NCBI GenBank assembly: GCA_002917075.1
Contig: NTMA01000001.1
Location: 620,001-684,000, forward strand
Direction: 5' to 3'
Length of the DNA stretch: 64,000 nt
Source of the DNA: Hawksworthiomyces lignivorus
Lineage: Eukaryota; Ascomycota; Sordariomycetes; Ophiostomatales; Ophiostomataceae
This document shows, piece by piece, positions 21,783 to 31,915 of the stretch; the first letter of the stretch is position 1, and the number at the start of each line of letters is the position of its first letter. A model generated the notes under the pieces. The model was not told the DNA's origin. It did not search any database and was given only the letters and a program-made list of their open reading frames with translations. The position numbers were made by a program, and so were the translations under genes.

Positions 21783-22434
21783 AATGACGGTCTCGTGGGC
21801 GAGGATGTTGTAGGCACTGATCAGCTGAGTTCCAAAGAGTTCAATGTTACTGGAATCCTCGGGTCCGAGTTTCTGGATGCGACTGACGTCCTGCCCGATT
21901 TATATCCCTCGCGTGCCAAACGGTCTGGCCTATCTGTCCTCACTTTTGGAAAAAAGCATGCGTGGAGTACTTGCGCAAGTCAGGGAGCCTAACAAGCATG
22001 TTGGCTTGTCTCATGTTACCCGAGCCTTGACAAATGCGGACGCATCTCTGACCGACTATTGCAGAGCGATCTGTCATGCCGGCCGAAATTGCTCTCGGCG
22101 GACGACGAGAGTCATAGCTGCCGCAGCTGTGGTGCTTTCTCATAGTCGACGTTGGTGCTCCTACCGAAATAGGAAGTAGCAGCTCTAAGCTACGAATAGA
22201 TTTGCAGGCACGGAAGACGGAGCTATTTGTCATTGTGGGTATCAGTGCTCCTACCGCAATAGGAAGTAGCAGCAGCGCCAAGCCGTTGCTTCCTAATCCC
22301 CGTCTCCCAGCCGTCTACGCTTACTGTAGTCTAAACGTAGCCCTTTTTTACGTGTTTTGTTAGTGACATCTAGGCTTAGCGCGGAAAGTGTGACGTATGT
22401 TAGTATGCGGTACATTGTTTATTGCTTGTGCGGC
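21783..22434. other. Intergenic with a duplicated 29-bp unit
   Basis: No supported gene. Two direct copies of a 29-bp motif lie at 22155-22183 and 22245-22273 (see separate entry). Confidence 0.5.
22155..22273. repeat. Direct repeat, 29 bp, two copies 90 bp apart
   Basis: GTGCTCCTACCG, then AATAGGAAGTAGCAGC, separated by a single base that is A in the first copy (22155-22183) and C in the second (22245-22273). The flanking sequence is not repeated. Possible tandem-duplication scar or protein-binding repeat. Confidence 0.6.
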
Positions 22435-23703
22435 TCATGCGTGCATGCAGGCTGCAGAGCGTACAGTCACAGTAGAGTTTCTCTTGGCAGGCGTACCTGT
22501 GCATCGAGTTAGAGTATATTGAGCGTATCCAATTGCAAAAGTGTTCTTCTTCGGAGAAGCCGTGCATGCTAGCCACTCAAGATACTTTACATTGCCCACG
22601 AGACCAGGCAGAGCACGCATCCATTTCTCTAATAAATCTCTTGTCCAGCCATGAATTCTCCGCCGCACGGCGGACGTGCATCTGTCTCCAAGATTCTGTT
22701 GTCTACTACGAACTTGTACAGTAGACTCGCGAGGAAGCCATTTAAACCAAGGCTTTCCGGACCGCCGTTGAGCTCCACTAATTTTAAAAGGCCCCGTACA
22801 TGGCACCTCGCCGTGGCAATATCTCCAAGTGCTATCTAACGTCGTCATTAGTGCGATAACATCCTCCAGAATAGGCATCGGAGTCTCGTCTCTTACCTCG
22901 TCCGTGGCTAGTGTGTACACACTGGCCATCACAGCGTCGTTGATAATTGGATTCGGGGCGGACAGACGCTCGTTCAGGGCTCGAAGACACGTCAACTTGT
23001 AGGCTGTAGCCATCTGCTGGTAGTGCGGCTTATTTTGACGATAAAATACCGAGAGATGGCGGCACGAAGCGAGTAGGAGGCCGCTGAGGAAACCCACATC
23101 CGTCAGAGCGAGCCGCACCCACAATTTAGTCATGTTTTCATAGTCGTCCTTTACATTTTTCAGGGTAGGGCAATGTAACCGCAGGTAGGGGACGACCGCT
23201 GCCACATCTGGGGCCGAGTTAGCTGGCGAGATCGGCCACTGCAGTAGGCTAACTGTATAGACTTGTTCTGAATAGAGCAGGAGAAAAGAGACAGGCTGCC
23301 TTAGTGGTGAGGAGACCAACTCACAGTGATCCAACAAGAAATGCTGTTCGTTAGTGAGGCTCGTCGGAGAGACAGCGACAGGGATTTTGCAATCCGATGC
23401 CACAAATGACACTACCTTCGGTATCACTGCAGGCTCAAACTGAACTCTCGTCTTATCGGACAGTTGCAAATCCCCGTTCTTATTATCCCCAGCCTCAGGT
23501 TCTCTAAACTTGCTCGGGCCGCTATTCACACCGGCAGTCTTCTTGGCATACTGATACCTATCATCCCCAAAGCGAAGGCGCTTGGCACGAGCATGCGCTT
23601 CGCGGGCGGCATGTGAGTGTGCTCGCTTCTGCAAGTCAGCTGAAGTAGTCTCTGTCGGATGAGACACGTTGATGAAGTGTATATTTAGCTTTGCGGTTGC
23701 CAT
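22435..23703 (-). CDS. Fungal transcription-regulator-like protein without zinc cluster
   Basis: Single open frame of 422 residues. It begins with LNIHFINVSHPTET and a basic Ala/Arg/His-rich helix (KRAHSHAAREAHARAKRLR). This opening is shared by a large ascomycete family annotated as fungal-specific transcription-factor-like but lacking an N-terminal Zn2Cys6 cluster. The middle holds long helices (FLLDHCELVSSP, LLLASCRHLSVFYRQ, DAVMASVYTLATDE). Near the end, the GPFKISGAQRRSGKPWFKWL stretch resembles the conserved C-terminal block of that family. The last ~70 residues are rich in basic residues and may be read-through beyond an unrecognised intron. A nuclear regulatory role is inference. Confidence 0.55.
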   Translation of the reverse strand: MATAKLNIHFINVSHPTETTSADLQKRAHSHAAREAHARAKRLRFGDDRYQYAKKTAGVNSGPSKFREPEAGDNKNGDLQLSDKTRVQFEPAVIPKVVSFVASDCKIPVAVSPTSLTNEQHFLLDHCELVSSPLRQPVSFLLLYSEQVYTVSLLQWPISPANSAPDVAAVVPYLRLHCPTLKNVKDDYENMTKLWVRLALTDVGFLSGLLLASCRHLSVFYRQNKPHYQQMATAYKLTCLRALNERLSAPNPIINDAVMASVYTLATDEVRDETPMPILEDVIALMTTLDSTWRYCHGEVPCTGPFKISGAQRRSGKPWFKWLPRESTVQVRSRQQNLGDRCTSAVRRRIHGWTRDLLEKWMRALPGLVGNVKYLEWLACTASPKKNTFAIGYAQYTLTRCTGTPAKRNSTVTVRSAACMHA

Positions 23704-24166
23704 TTTTAAAAAAATGTTTGTATCCCTTGGATCTCTTGCTCCAGCAGTCGGCTTTCACACTGAATTGTGCATTCTGACACATGTCCACTCCGATGCTTTC
23801 TGTAAGCTTGGTATTTGTCAGCGTTAAATTTCCCTAACTTAGCACCACAATTACAGTGATGAGATTAGTGATCGAGCAACCACTCATTACGCGTATACCA
23901 TACTACATGCAACTCACTGTCTGATCATTAATCTAAAAGGTATGTGCTGAAACTGCTTTGTCATTGTTTACGGCAATCATCAGCGAGATCACGACGACGA
24001 TCCACACCTAGAGGTTAGCACGCGGGATACGAGCATCCAAGGCCAGAATTTAGGCCGGACAGGCAGCATAATCCTCAACCTTGGCATTTATACTTCCCCA
24101 GCCCTTCATCAAATCTGTGCAATATGTCTTGCCTCAAATCACCACTTATTTCTCGAAGACGACACA
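23704..24166. other. Divergent intergenic region
   Basis: Promoter-sized spacer between the regulator-like gene (minus) and the DHA2 transporter (plus). No specific sites could be supported. Confidence 0.5.
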
Positions 24167-25918
24167 ATGCCAATAACGACGACCGAGTCGGCACTACCAA
24201 TACCTACTACGACAGGCAGCACTCTGCTCGACAAGGATATCGACCCAGAAATGAGCAGCGGCACCACGCCGGCCTTGAGCAGAGCCCCGAGCCTGCCCAA
24301 GACCGCAGACGATACCGAGAAGGCCGCAGCGGAGACGGCACCCTCGTCTGTGCGAGGCTCCGCAGAAGACGCCCAGAAACCAGTAAGGACGGTGGGTCGT
24401 ATCAAGTGGTTTCTCATCTGCGTCGCGATATACATCAGTGCCTTCCTTTACGGCCTTGACACGACCATTGCGGCCGATGTTCAGGGCGCCGTCGTCCAGC
24501 AGTTCGGCCATGTGAGCCAGCTCGCTTGGATCGGCACCGGCTTTCCTCTCGGTTCTGTGTCCGTCATTCTTATCGTCGGCAACATGTACGGCCATTTCAA
24601 TATGAAGTGGATATACGTGGGTGGCCTTGCCCTGTTTGAGGCCGGGTCTGTTCTCTGTGGGGCTGCACCTACGATGAACGCGTTGATCGGCGGCCGCGTG
24701 TTGGCCGGTATCGGTGGCAGCGGCATCTACCTAGGCGGCCTGAATTACCTATCTAGCCTCACGCTTCCACAGGAGCGTGGTCTATACATGTCTCTCATCG
24801 GTTTGTTCTGGGGCCTTGGCGCCGTGCTGGGCCCCATCATCGGCGGGGCCTTTTCCAATTCGAACGCAACGTGGCGCTGGGCTTTTTATATCAATCTTGT
24901 TATAGGCGGTGCCGTGCTGCCCATATACCTCTTTTGCCTGCCATCGATTCACCCCGGCGAGGGAAAGTCGATCCGGGAGCGGATCGGCTACTTCGACTTC
25001 CTCGGGCTGACACTCATCCTCGGCGTCTGGGTAACCTTCACGCTCGCCTTCACCATGGCCGGTGGGCAGTGGGCGTGGAGCGCTGGCAGCATCATCGCCA
25101 TTATTGCTGTCTTCGGCGTCCTTTGTGTTCTCACCATTTTCCAGCAATACTTCGCTGTTCTGACGACCCCGGACAACCGCGGCTTTCCGGGCCATCTGCT
25201 CCTCAGCAGGACGCAGGTCCTTCTTTACTTCGCCACGGCCGCCTCCAGCTCGGCCCTCTTCGTCGTGCTCTACTACATCCCCATCTACTTCCAGTTCGTG
25301 CACTCGGATTCGGCCGTCTCGGCCGCCGTGCGGCTGCTGCCCTTCGTCGTTGTCACCGTGGTCACCAGCGTCGTAGCTGGTTACCTCCTCGCCAAGATCA
25401 AGTACTACATGGCTATATACCTTGCCAGTGGCGTGCTCATCACGCTGGGCGGCGCACTGCTGATGGCGTACCTCGATCCGTCGACGAGCAAGGCAACCAT
25501 TTACGGCCTGACGATATTGGTGGCGTTGGGGAGCGGTCCGACGCAGCAGCTTGGCTATGCCGTGGCGTCATTGTCCGTGTCGACGACACGCGACGCCGGC
25601 GCTGCCATCAGTATGCAAAACGTCAGTCAACTAGGCGGCGTCGTCGTGTCGCTCGTCATCGCGGGCCAGGTCTTCCAGTCGGCAGCCGTCGCCAACCTCA
25701 GCCGCGTCCTCGCGGGGTACGGCTTCTCCAAGGCCGACATCCAAGGCGCCGTCGCCGGCACACAAAGCGCCATCTTAGAGCAGCTCAGCCCCGAGGTCAA
25801 AGCCGCCGCCATCGCCGCCATCGTGGATGCCATGCAGCGGGTGTTCATTCTCGTCATTGTCGCGGGCGCTGTGCTGCTCGTGTCGTCGCTGCTGATGAAG
25901 AGGGTGAAGCTATTCTGA
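24167..25918 (+). CDS. MFS efflux transporter, DHA2 (14-span) type
   Basis: Single exon, 583 residues. A hydrophilic Ser/Thr/Ala-rich N-terminus of about 80 residues is followed by about 14 hydrophobic segments. Family landmarks are GLDTTIAADVQGAVV (motif D region), LIGGRVLAGIGGSGIYLGG, and the antiporter motif C region GLGAVLGPIIGGAFSNS before WRWAFYIN. Such pumps export toxins, drugs or the fungus's own metabolites across the plasma membrane and are often adjacent to biosynthetic genes. Here it precedes a CMD-family gene, an alcohol dehydrogenase and a broken C2H2 regulator. Self-protection or product export is a reasonable inference. GC content is clearly higher than in the flanks. Confidence 0.85.
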   Translation: MPITTTESALPIPTTTGSTLLDKDIDPEMSSGTTPALSRAPSLPKTADDTEKAAAETAPSSVRGSAEDAQKPVRTVGRIKWFLICVAIYISAFLYGLDTTIAADVQGAVVQQFGHVSQLAWIGTGFPLGSVSVILIVGNMYGHFNMKWIYVGGLALFEAGSVLCGAAPTMNALIGGRVLAGIGGSGIYLGGLNYLSSLTLPQERGLYMSLIGLFWGLGAVLGPIIGGAFSNSNATWRWAFYINLVIGGAVLPIYLFCLPSIHPGEGKSIRERIGYFDFLGLTLILGVWVTFTLAFTMAGGQWAWSAGSIIAIIAVFGVLCVLTIFQQYFAVLTTPDNRGFPGHLLLSRTQVLLYFATAASSSALFVVLYYIPIYFQFVHSDSAVSAAVRLLPFVVVTVVTSVVAGYLLAKIKYYMAIYLASGVLITLGGALLMAYLDPSTSKATIYGLTILVALGSGPTQQLGYAVASLSVSTTRDAGAAISMQNVSQLGGVVVSLVIAGQVFQSAAVANLSRVLAGYGFSKADIQGAVAGTQSAILEQLSPEVKAAAIAAIVDAMQRVFILVIVAGAVLLVSSLLMKRVKLF

Positions 25919-26523
25919 GTGGCCTGTTGATTACGGAGTTTATGCAGATTTTACATTGAACTGGCAAACTGGGCCACAGCACGGTTATATGGATCTATTA
26001 GTAGAATTACATTGAACCACGACTTGAACTGGTTAGATTGATTCTAGCAAAAGGCTAATATATGAGGTAAATGGAGGTTAGAAAATGTGAAGGCGGAGCT
26101 TAGAAATCCGTACAAGCACGATTCGTCGGAAAGACTAGTTCAATACGTTGGTGGGAATGAATATAAAAGGACAAGGCATCTTAATACCAGCAGAACACTA
26201 ACATTTTAGACTATGCCACAACTAGAATCGATAGATCCTCCAATGTGTTTCTCGCAGTCAAGTTTAAGACGCCATGCGAGCAGTTGGGGTAGATAATGAG
26301 CCAAAATCTGAGACATGTGTGGGATGGGGTAATAAAGCTATCATTTCTTACCCCAAAATTCCCACTCAGCTAGCAAAACGAACAAATCCCAAGAGGTCGA
26401 GTGAAATCAACGATATCAGCTGATCCGAAGCCGGTTGGCCTATATTTGACTAGATTTCTCAATTGGGATCATATTTCTCAAATCGAAACCACGTTTTCTT
26501 AAGCCTACTACCGTCCAACGAAA
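25919..26523. other. Intergenic, nothing supported
   Basis: AT-rich 3' region of the transporter and 5' region of the CMD gene. No motif-bearing frame. Confidence 0.5.
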
Positions 26524-27121
26524 ATGTCCAACGATTCCAGTGATCTCTTTGAGCAAGGACTCAAGAACCGTCGGCAGGTTGTTGGCGATGCTTATGTAGA
26601 CACCGCTCTAAAGAATGGCTCTTCCGAGTTTGCCTATCCAGGACAGCAGCTCATTACCGAGTAAGGACATTCTGCTATCCCTAACCTACAAAACAAGCCG
26701 CTGTTAACAAAGCTTTTTAAGATGGTGTTGGGGCAATGTGTGGTCGCGTCCGGGCCTGACATTTAAGCAACGAAGTCTTCTAAGTAAGTCCGGGTTCTTA
26801 GTTCCATCTTGTCCTTTAGATCTATCTTACCTTTGCACTTTGTCTCTCATATTTACAACAATACTTAGTGTAGATATAGGCATGTTGGTCGCCTTGAAAA
26901 GTTGGTCGGAACTTGGCGTTCACGTTTGGGGGGCTATTAACAATGGCTTGGCCGAGGTTGAAATTCGGGAAGCCATCCTGCAGACCACAATTTACTGCGG
27001 TGTTCCGGCCGGTGTTGAGGCTATGAAGGTCGCAGTGAAGACGATTGACGACATGGTTGCCAAGGGTGAACACAAGAGGGAGCTGGCAGAGATTTCTCCC
27101 CTTCTAGACAAGTTGACGTAG
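26524..27121 (+). CDS. Carboxymuconolactone decarboxylase (CMD) family protein
   Basis: Three short exons, 26524-26660, 26722-26783 and 26874-27121 (donors GTAAGG and GTAAGT; acceptors TTAAG and TGTAG), give 148 residues, a normal length for the family. Conserved features are [13 protein letters not shown] across exon 2, [19 protein letters not shown] with the family's helix and His, and the helical [30 protein letters not shown] run. Bacterial PcaC relatives decarboxylate 4-carboxymuconolactone. Fungal members occur in aromatic catabolism and in secondary-metabolite clusters with varied roles. The short chain without AhpD-type CxxC argues against a peroxidase. It is cytosolic and undamaged. 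Confidence 0.85.
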
Positions 27122-27974
27122 AACTAGTGTGTTTAGATATGTCCCCAAATTCCACTGTCCGATGTCAATTAGCTGGCATTAAATTGCTTATGTCTGTTAG
27201 AAGTTTATGCTTTATTCTATAAAATAACGTGTCAGTACGCACAATGTTGTCAAAGAGCTTTTCTTTCCCTTCTCTAAAGATATCGACCTGTATACCAAAC
27301 CAGACGAGAACGATTTATATGAAGGCCAACAGACACGACAACGCCTTCAGTTTAGCGAGAAGATGCTGCATCTGCCACCGTCCAGATAGAGCTACAAGTG
27401 GTAGCCCTCTCACGGCACCGACAATCACGCCATCACAGTAGCCCATCCATTTGCATTGCAGTTTCCATGGGGAGAGACGTTCTTAAATTTGAAGGGATTA
27501 AAAGCTGCAGTGCGGAGTTGTAAAATTGCAGTGTTGCGCTGACGCATAATTAGGACGTAGTAACCATACGTGCCTCCATTACGGGCGGCGTCTGGTTGTG
27601 CCAATGGGATTGGAAAGTATTATCAATGTCTCCTCATTCTGGCGCTCCACTCTGCGACCATGACGTCTGGGGTAATTCCGGGACCCGCAGAGACCGGCAC
27701 TTCTTTAGCAACTTATGATACCAGAGATAGTAGAGGTAAGCCCGGCGACACTTCTCCTCATCTATTACCCCATAAGTGATGTATTGATAGCCGTTTGCCA
27801 TAGTTTTTGAAATACTTCTCATCTTGGGGCCGCAAAACACACATTTGCACCAAAGGAGCCGTCTCATTGTTCATGTCTCATATCCTATTCTGAGCTATCT
27901 GGATAACTCAGTTTCTCCAACACTATATTGCAACCAAAGCATCCAAGCCGAGCGAACCAGATACAACCAACATC
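27122..27974. other. Intergenic, nothing supported
   Basis: Spacer between the CMD and alcohol dehydrogenase genes, both on the plus strand. Short frames only. It presumably contains the dehydrogenase promoter. Confidence 0.5.
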
Positions 27975-29096
27975 ATGACTAGCTCTGAGAGCGCGTTCGA
28001 CACAATGCTAGCAGCGGTGGTTGAACGATTCAACGAACCGTACACCATCAAGCGCATCCCGCGCCCCGGCAGTCCCCAGGGCTTAGATTTGCTCGTTAAA
28101 GTGCTCGCGGCATCGTACTGCCACACCGATGCCGTCTTTGCCGCCGGCGGGATGTCGCAAGATCTACCACGCGTCGGCTGCCATGAGTTTACGGGTGAGG
28201 TCGTCGAAATCGGACCCAATGTCGCTCCAGACAGCGGAATCAGTATTGGTATCACTGTCGGCGTGCCTGGCCGCCCGTACCACCCCTGCGGCTCTTGCTA
28301 CGAGTGTACGCATTCGGACACACCGGGCTATTCGATGTACTGCCCGCACGCGGACAACCATGGGCTCACGCGCGACGGCGGATTCCAGGAGTACTGCATT
28401 GTCGACAGCAGGCAGGTGGCGCCTCTTCCCGACGGACTCTCGGCCACGGAAGCGGCGCCACTCATGTGCGCCGGCTTGACGATATGGTCTGCGCTGCAGC
28501 ACGAGAAAGTCCGAAATGCCGACAAGGTCGCCATCATCGGCGCCGGCGGCGGTCTCGGTCATCTGGGCGTGCAGTTCGCCGCACACCAAGGCAAGGAAGT
28601 GCTCGCCATCGACGCGAACGACAACGCGATCGACCTGCTGAAGCGCGTCCAGACGGGTATGGGCGCTGCGGGGCGGCGGGTGCACATTGCTGACGCACGC
28701 AGAGACTCCGTTCAGGCGATGCGCGCACTAGTCCAGGAGGACGAGGCCGGAAAACCTGCCTCGGAGGTTGGCTTGGACGCAGCAGTATTGCTCCCAGAAT
28801 CCCAGGTGGCCTTTGACACGGGCATGTCGCTTCTCAAGAACCACGGCACGATGGTCGTAGTCAGCTTCCCGCAGAAGAAGTTTGAGGTGAGCGCAAAGGA
28901 CCTAGTCTTCCGCGACATCGCTCTGGTGGGCAGCCTCATCGGCACGAATCCCCAGCTACGAGAAATGCTACAATTCTACAAAGCACGCGGCGTTTCTGCA
29001 CAGATTAAGACATTTCCTCTTAAGCAGCTCAACAACCTCGTGGAAGAGTCGCACCATGGCCACGGCGGAAAGTTGGTCGTGGATGTGACCTTATGA
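27975..29096 (+). CDS. Zinc-dependent alcohol dehydrogenase (MDR superfamily), copy 1
   Basis: Single exon, 373 residues. Catalytic zinc ligands are Cys49 (SYCHTD), His70-Glu71 (GCHE) and Cys165 (APLMCAGLT). Structural zinc cysteines are Cys105, 108, 111 and 123 (HPCGSCYEC, then MYC). The gap between the third and fourth is 11 residues instead of the usual 7. The Rossmann motif GAGGGLGHLG is at 189-198. The expected reaction is NAD(P)-linked oxidation of an alcohol or reduction of an aldehyde. It is clearly paralogous to the gene at 53.6-54.7 kb, sharing VGVPGR, HPCGSCYECT, DGGFQE, DSRQVAP and GAGGGLGHLG. It stands tail to tail with the C2H2 regulator pseudogene. Confidence 0.9.
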   Translation: MTSSESAFDTMLAAVVERFNEPYTIKRIPRPGSPQGLDLLVKVLAASYCHTDAVFAAGGMSQDLPRVGCHEFTGEVVEIGPNVAPDSGISIGITVGVPGRPYHPCGSCYECTHSDTPGYSMYCPHADNHGLTRDGGFQEYCIVDSRQVAPLPDGLSATEAAPLMCAGLTIWSALQHEKVRNADKVAIIGAGGGLGHLGVQFAAHQGKEVLAIDANDNAIDLLKRVQTGMGAAGRRVHIADARRDSVQAMRALVQEDEAGKPASEVGLDAAVLLPESQVAFDTGMSLLKNHGTMVVVSFPQKKFEVSAKDLVFRDIALVGSLIGTNPQLREMLQFYKARGVSAQIKTFPLKQLNNLVEESHHGHGGKLVVDVTL

Positions 29097-29250
29097 TTGG
29101 TTATGTCAGTAATTGGTATAGTCGAGCGTTTGAACTACCGCAAGATTGCATTTGTACATTTAGTTTTCATCTGTGGAATTCCATTTTGACTCTTTTCATC
29201 TAGTGGCGGGTGTACACGTATATGCAAGGAAGAGAAGATTGAATGACACA

Positions 29251-31587
29251 TCACACAACCACATTCAGCTTTTTCGCAACTATGTCCAAGCTAGCACCGA
29301 TCGTGTGCACCATCTCAAAAACGTGGAACCCCCTGAAGGTTTCCGCCCAGAGCTGCATGGTTGACGCGCCCAGGCGCCGGATGCGCACGACAAGGTCCTG
29401 TTCCTCCGGGAGGTCGATCGAGTCCGCCAGCTCCGTTTCGCGTACCGGGGCCGTACACATGTTCAGCAGCGTGGCCTCCCATGAGTCTTGCCAGAGGCGC
29501 AGCGCCAGCTCTACCTTCTTGACAAAGTCGATCGACAGTGAAGCATCCGAATCGGGCACGCAGTTGGAAGCGCTGCGGCCAAAGAAGATCTGCTACACGC
29601 GGCCCTGGATGAGCGCGTAGTTGCCGAGGGCCGACACAACGTCGTCTTCGTGGACCGGCCGTCCCGAAAGGAGTAGCTCCAGCGTATGTCGGAATGACTG
29701 TTCGAGTAAGCGCTCAGCGGCTCTCGTATGGAACCACTCAGACTCGTTTGCAGCGTTCCAAGCGGCGCCAGATGACGGTAATCGGATGCCCACCTCCTGG
29801 CTCGGGATCATGGGCGGTACGTCAAAGGCGATGGATTGCAGGCAAAAGAGAATGTAGGCAACCAGGAGCGTTCGACGTACCTCGCCGCGCACCCACACCT
29901 CCCATGAAATCAAGCTAGGCTCGAGTGGCTCCACATTTGCAATTCCACACTCGCGGACCAGCAGAGCCACCTGGCCGGTCATCGAAAGAGCGTTACGCAC
30001 CACGGCCTGGTCGCCCCAGGACGTCATCGCCATGGGCGGGAGCATGGCCTGCAGCAGCCGCAATGTCGCTGTCTGGTCGCAGTCAAAATCCGTATACGTC
30101 TCGCGCATGTCGTGGACAGTAGGCGAGATGCCGGCATAACCCGGCGACGAGCTGGCAACGCGGCTCAGATCCAAGTTGCTGCGCTGATTCAGTTGCCAGC
30201 TGATAACCGCTCAAGCAGCACTGTACAGCTCGTAGCCCTTGGCGTGGTCGAATCGGTACAAGGCACCAACGGAAGCAAGAGACAGGATGAGCTCCATATC
30301 TAAGTCTGCTGCTTGGATAGTTGGCATGTGTAAAAAGGGCAGATGTGCGTGAAAGCCACGGAAGTAACCCTCTAAAAAGCGAGAAAGTGAATGGCGAGGA
30401 GGAAGAATGAATGACGGTGGGAGGATAGCTTTATGTTCCACGAGGTTCTCCTGGATCTGCTTGTACTCGACCGCTGTAATTCTCCACGGACGTATAGCGG
30501 AGCTTTCGTGAGTACCGGTAAAGGGTCGGTAGGCTGTTTCAGCTTCACCACCCGGTGTATCAGTAGAAATTGAATCTCCGGAAGGCTCAAGGGATGGCAA
30601 GCGTGAAAGCAGAAGCACTTGTGATTGAGCTACGTTGAAGTGATGTTCGCTATGCTCATTTGGTGGCGGCGGCGAGCCAATGTCACCATCGTCAAAGCGA
30701 GGATATAAAGGCTGGAGCTGGGTGTGGATTGAAACCGGAGCTTCATTGTGAAGAAAAGAAGGTGGAAAGAAAGATTCCTGAATATCTTCCCAGAGGAAGT
30801 CGAATTCGGGATCGTCGAGTCCACTGTGAAATGGATCTAGCGGTTCTGACTGGCTCATCATGCCAGAGAGCGTGGCATTGCTCATTGCATCGCGAGAGAC
30901 ATTAGCCACATCTTGAGGTGGCAGAGGTTCGCGGTCTATCAAATGCGATTGGGGTGGCTGGAGAACTTCCATAGAGCCAAATATTGGTACATGGATGCGG
31001 GAATCCTGCCGATTTCGATCCACTAGGGGGCCTCTAGTCAGGCTCATGCCTTGTTCCGTTTGGAGCTCGTCAGTCTCTGGGAATACATGAGCCAAATGCT
31101 GTGACTCTTGAGAGTCAACTAAGGGCTCCGATGCTCCGATAGCCGCTCGAGGCTCGACGAAGCTGCCGGGCGTTCTCTCAGACCCGTGGGCTTGACGCTG
31201 ATGACGAGACAAAAGGTCTCTGAAACAAAGTCGCCAGATCGCGTTAGTATGTATGCGCTGGTATTCTACTCAAATCGAGGAGAGTGATGTAGAATAGGGC
31301 AGTTTCAAATCAACAAGCGAGCAGAAGAGAGAGCTACGAAAACGCTTTGCCAAGTCAGGCTATTGCTGATCACGTACTGTCGTGAGAATCTCTGGCTACA
31401 GAAGCAGCCAAAAGGCTTCTCACCTGTATCTATGAAAGGAGTGTACGTTAGTAACTATTGCTAAAAGCAGAGACTGTAGGGGCACACTACGCGTTCGCTC
31501 ATGGCGCTGGAGATGCTCCTGTCGCCGGAATGGTTTGTCGCAGAATTTGCAAGGAGCAACGCGAGTGCGTGGTCAACCACGACCCAT
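29251..31587 (-). pseudogene. C2H2 / Fungal_trans transcription factor with three in-frame stops
   Basis: Exons 31587-31491, 31429-31378 and 31219-29251 (donors GTAGTG and GTACGT; acceptors CATAG and TTTCAG) sum to 706 codons in one frame. Finger 1 is CKFCDKPFRRQEHLQRHERT, its last His created by the first splice. Finger 2 has the fungal CxC form (GCFCSQRFSRQ, then DLLSRHQRQAH across intron 2). A long acidic/Gln-Pro linker leads to a Fungal_trans-type regulatory domain (FRGFHAHLPFLHMPT, then ILSLASVGALYRFDHAKGY). The frame contains TGA at 31575-31573 (codon 5), TGA at 30213-30211 and TAG at 29595-29593, and resumes convincingly after each. Each stop is one C-to-T change away from Arg (CGA) or Gln (CAG). 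A regulator of the adjacent dehydrogenase/CMD/efflux genes is a natural guess. Confidence 0.8.
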
Positions 31588-31915
31588 GGATACATCAACT
31601 GGCAGGTAACACCACCGTTTAAGTATCAGCTCTTATCATGAGGATTGACTGGGAAGGATGACTGTCACGGTTGCGGCCCCACGGCGTCACGGGCAGGCCG
31701 ACTGGTTGGCGTGTCTTCCACGGCGGCGGATGTGATCGCAGGCCAGTGGCACTCTACACTGCGGGGATAGCCCAAATCAGCGGCGGGTCAGAGCTTCAAT
31801 TGGGGTCATACGCAATATCTCAATCACGCACCTGTGTTAAAGATGCTCTGCCAGTCTCCACATGTGGCTTTGGATGGCTCTGTAGTTGTTGGAAGATCAC
31901 CAATAAACTGAGAAA
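31588..31915. other. Spacer before the retroelement relic
   Basis: Holds the presumed promoter of the regulator pseudogene on the left. The right part may be degraded retroelement sequence, but no protein motif is readable before about 31916. Confidence 0.4.

Noticed and set aside
31573..31575. TGA before zinc finger 1 as a selenocysteine or reassigned codon
   Set aside because: Filamentous ascomycetes lack selenoprotein machinery and use the standard code; the other two stops in the same gene make nonsense mutation the better explanation.
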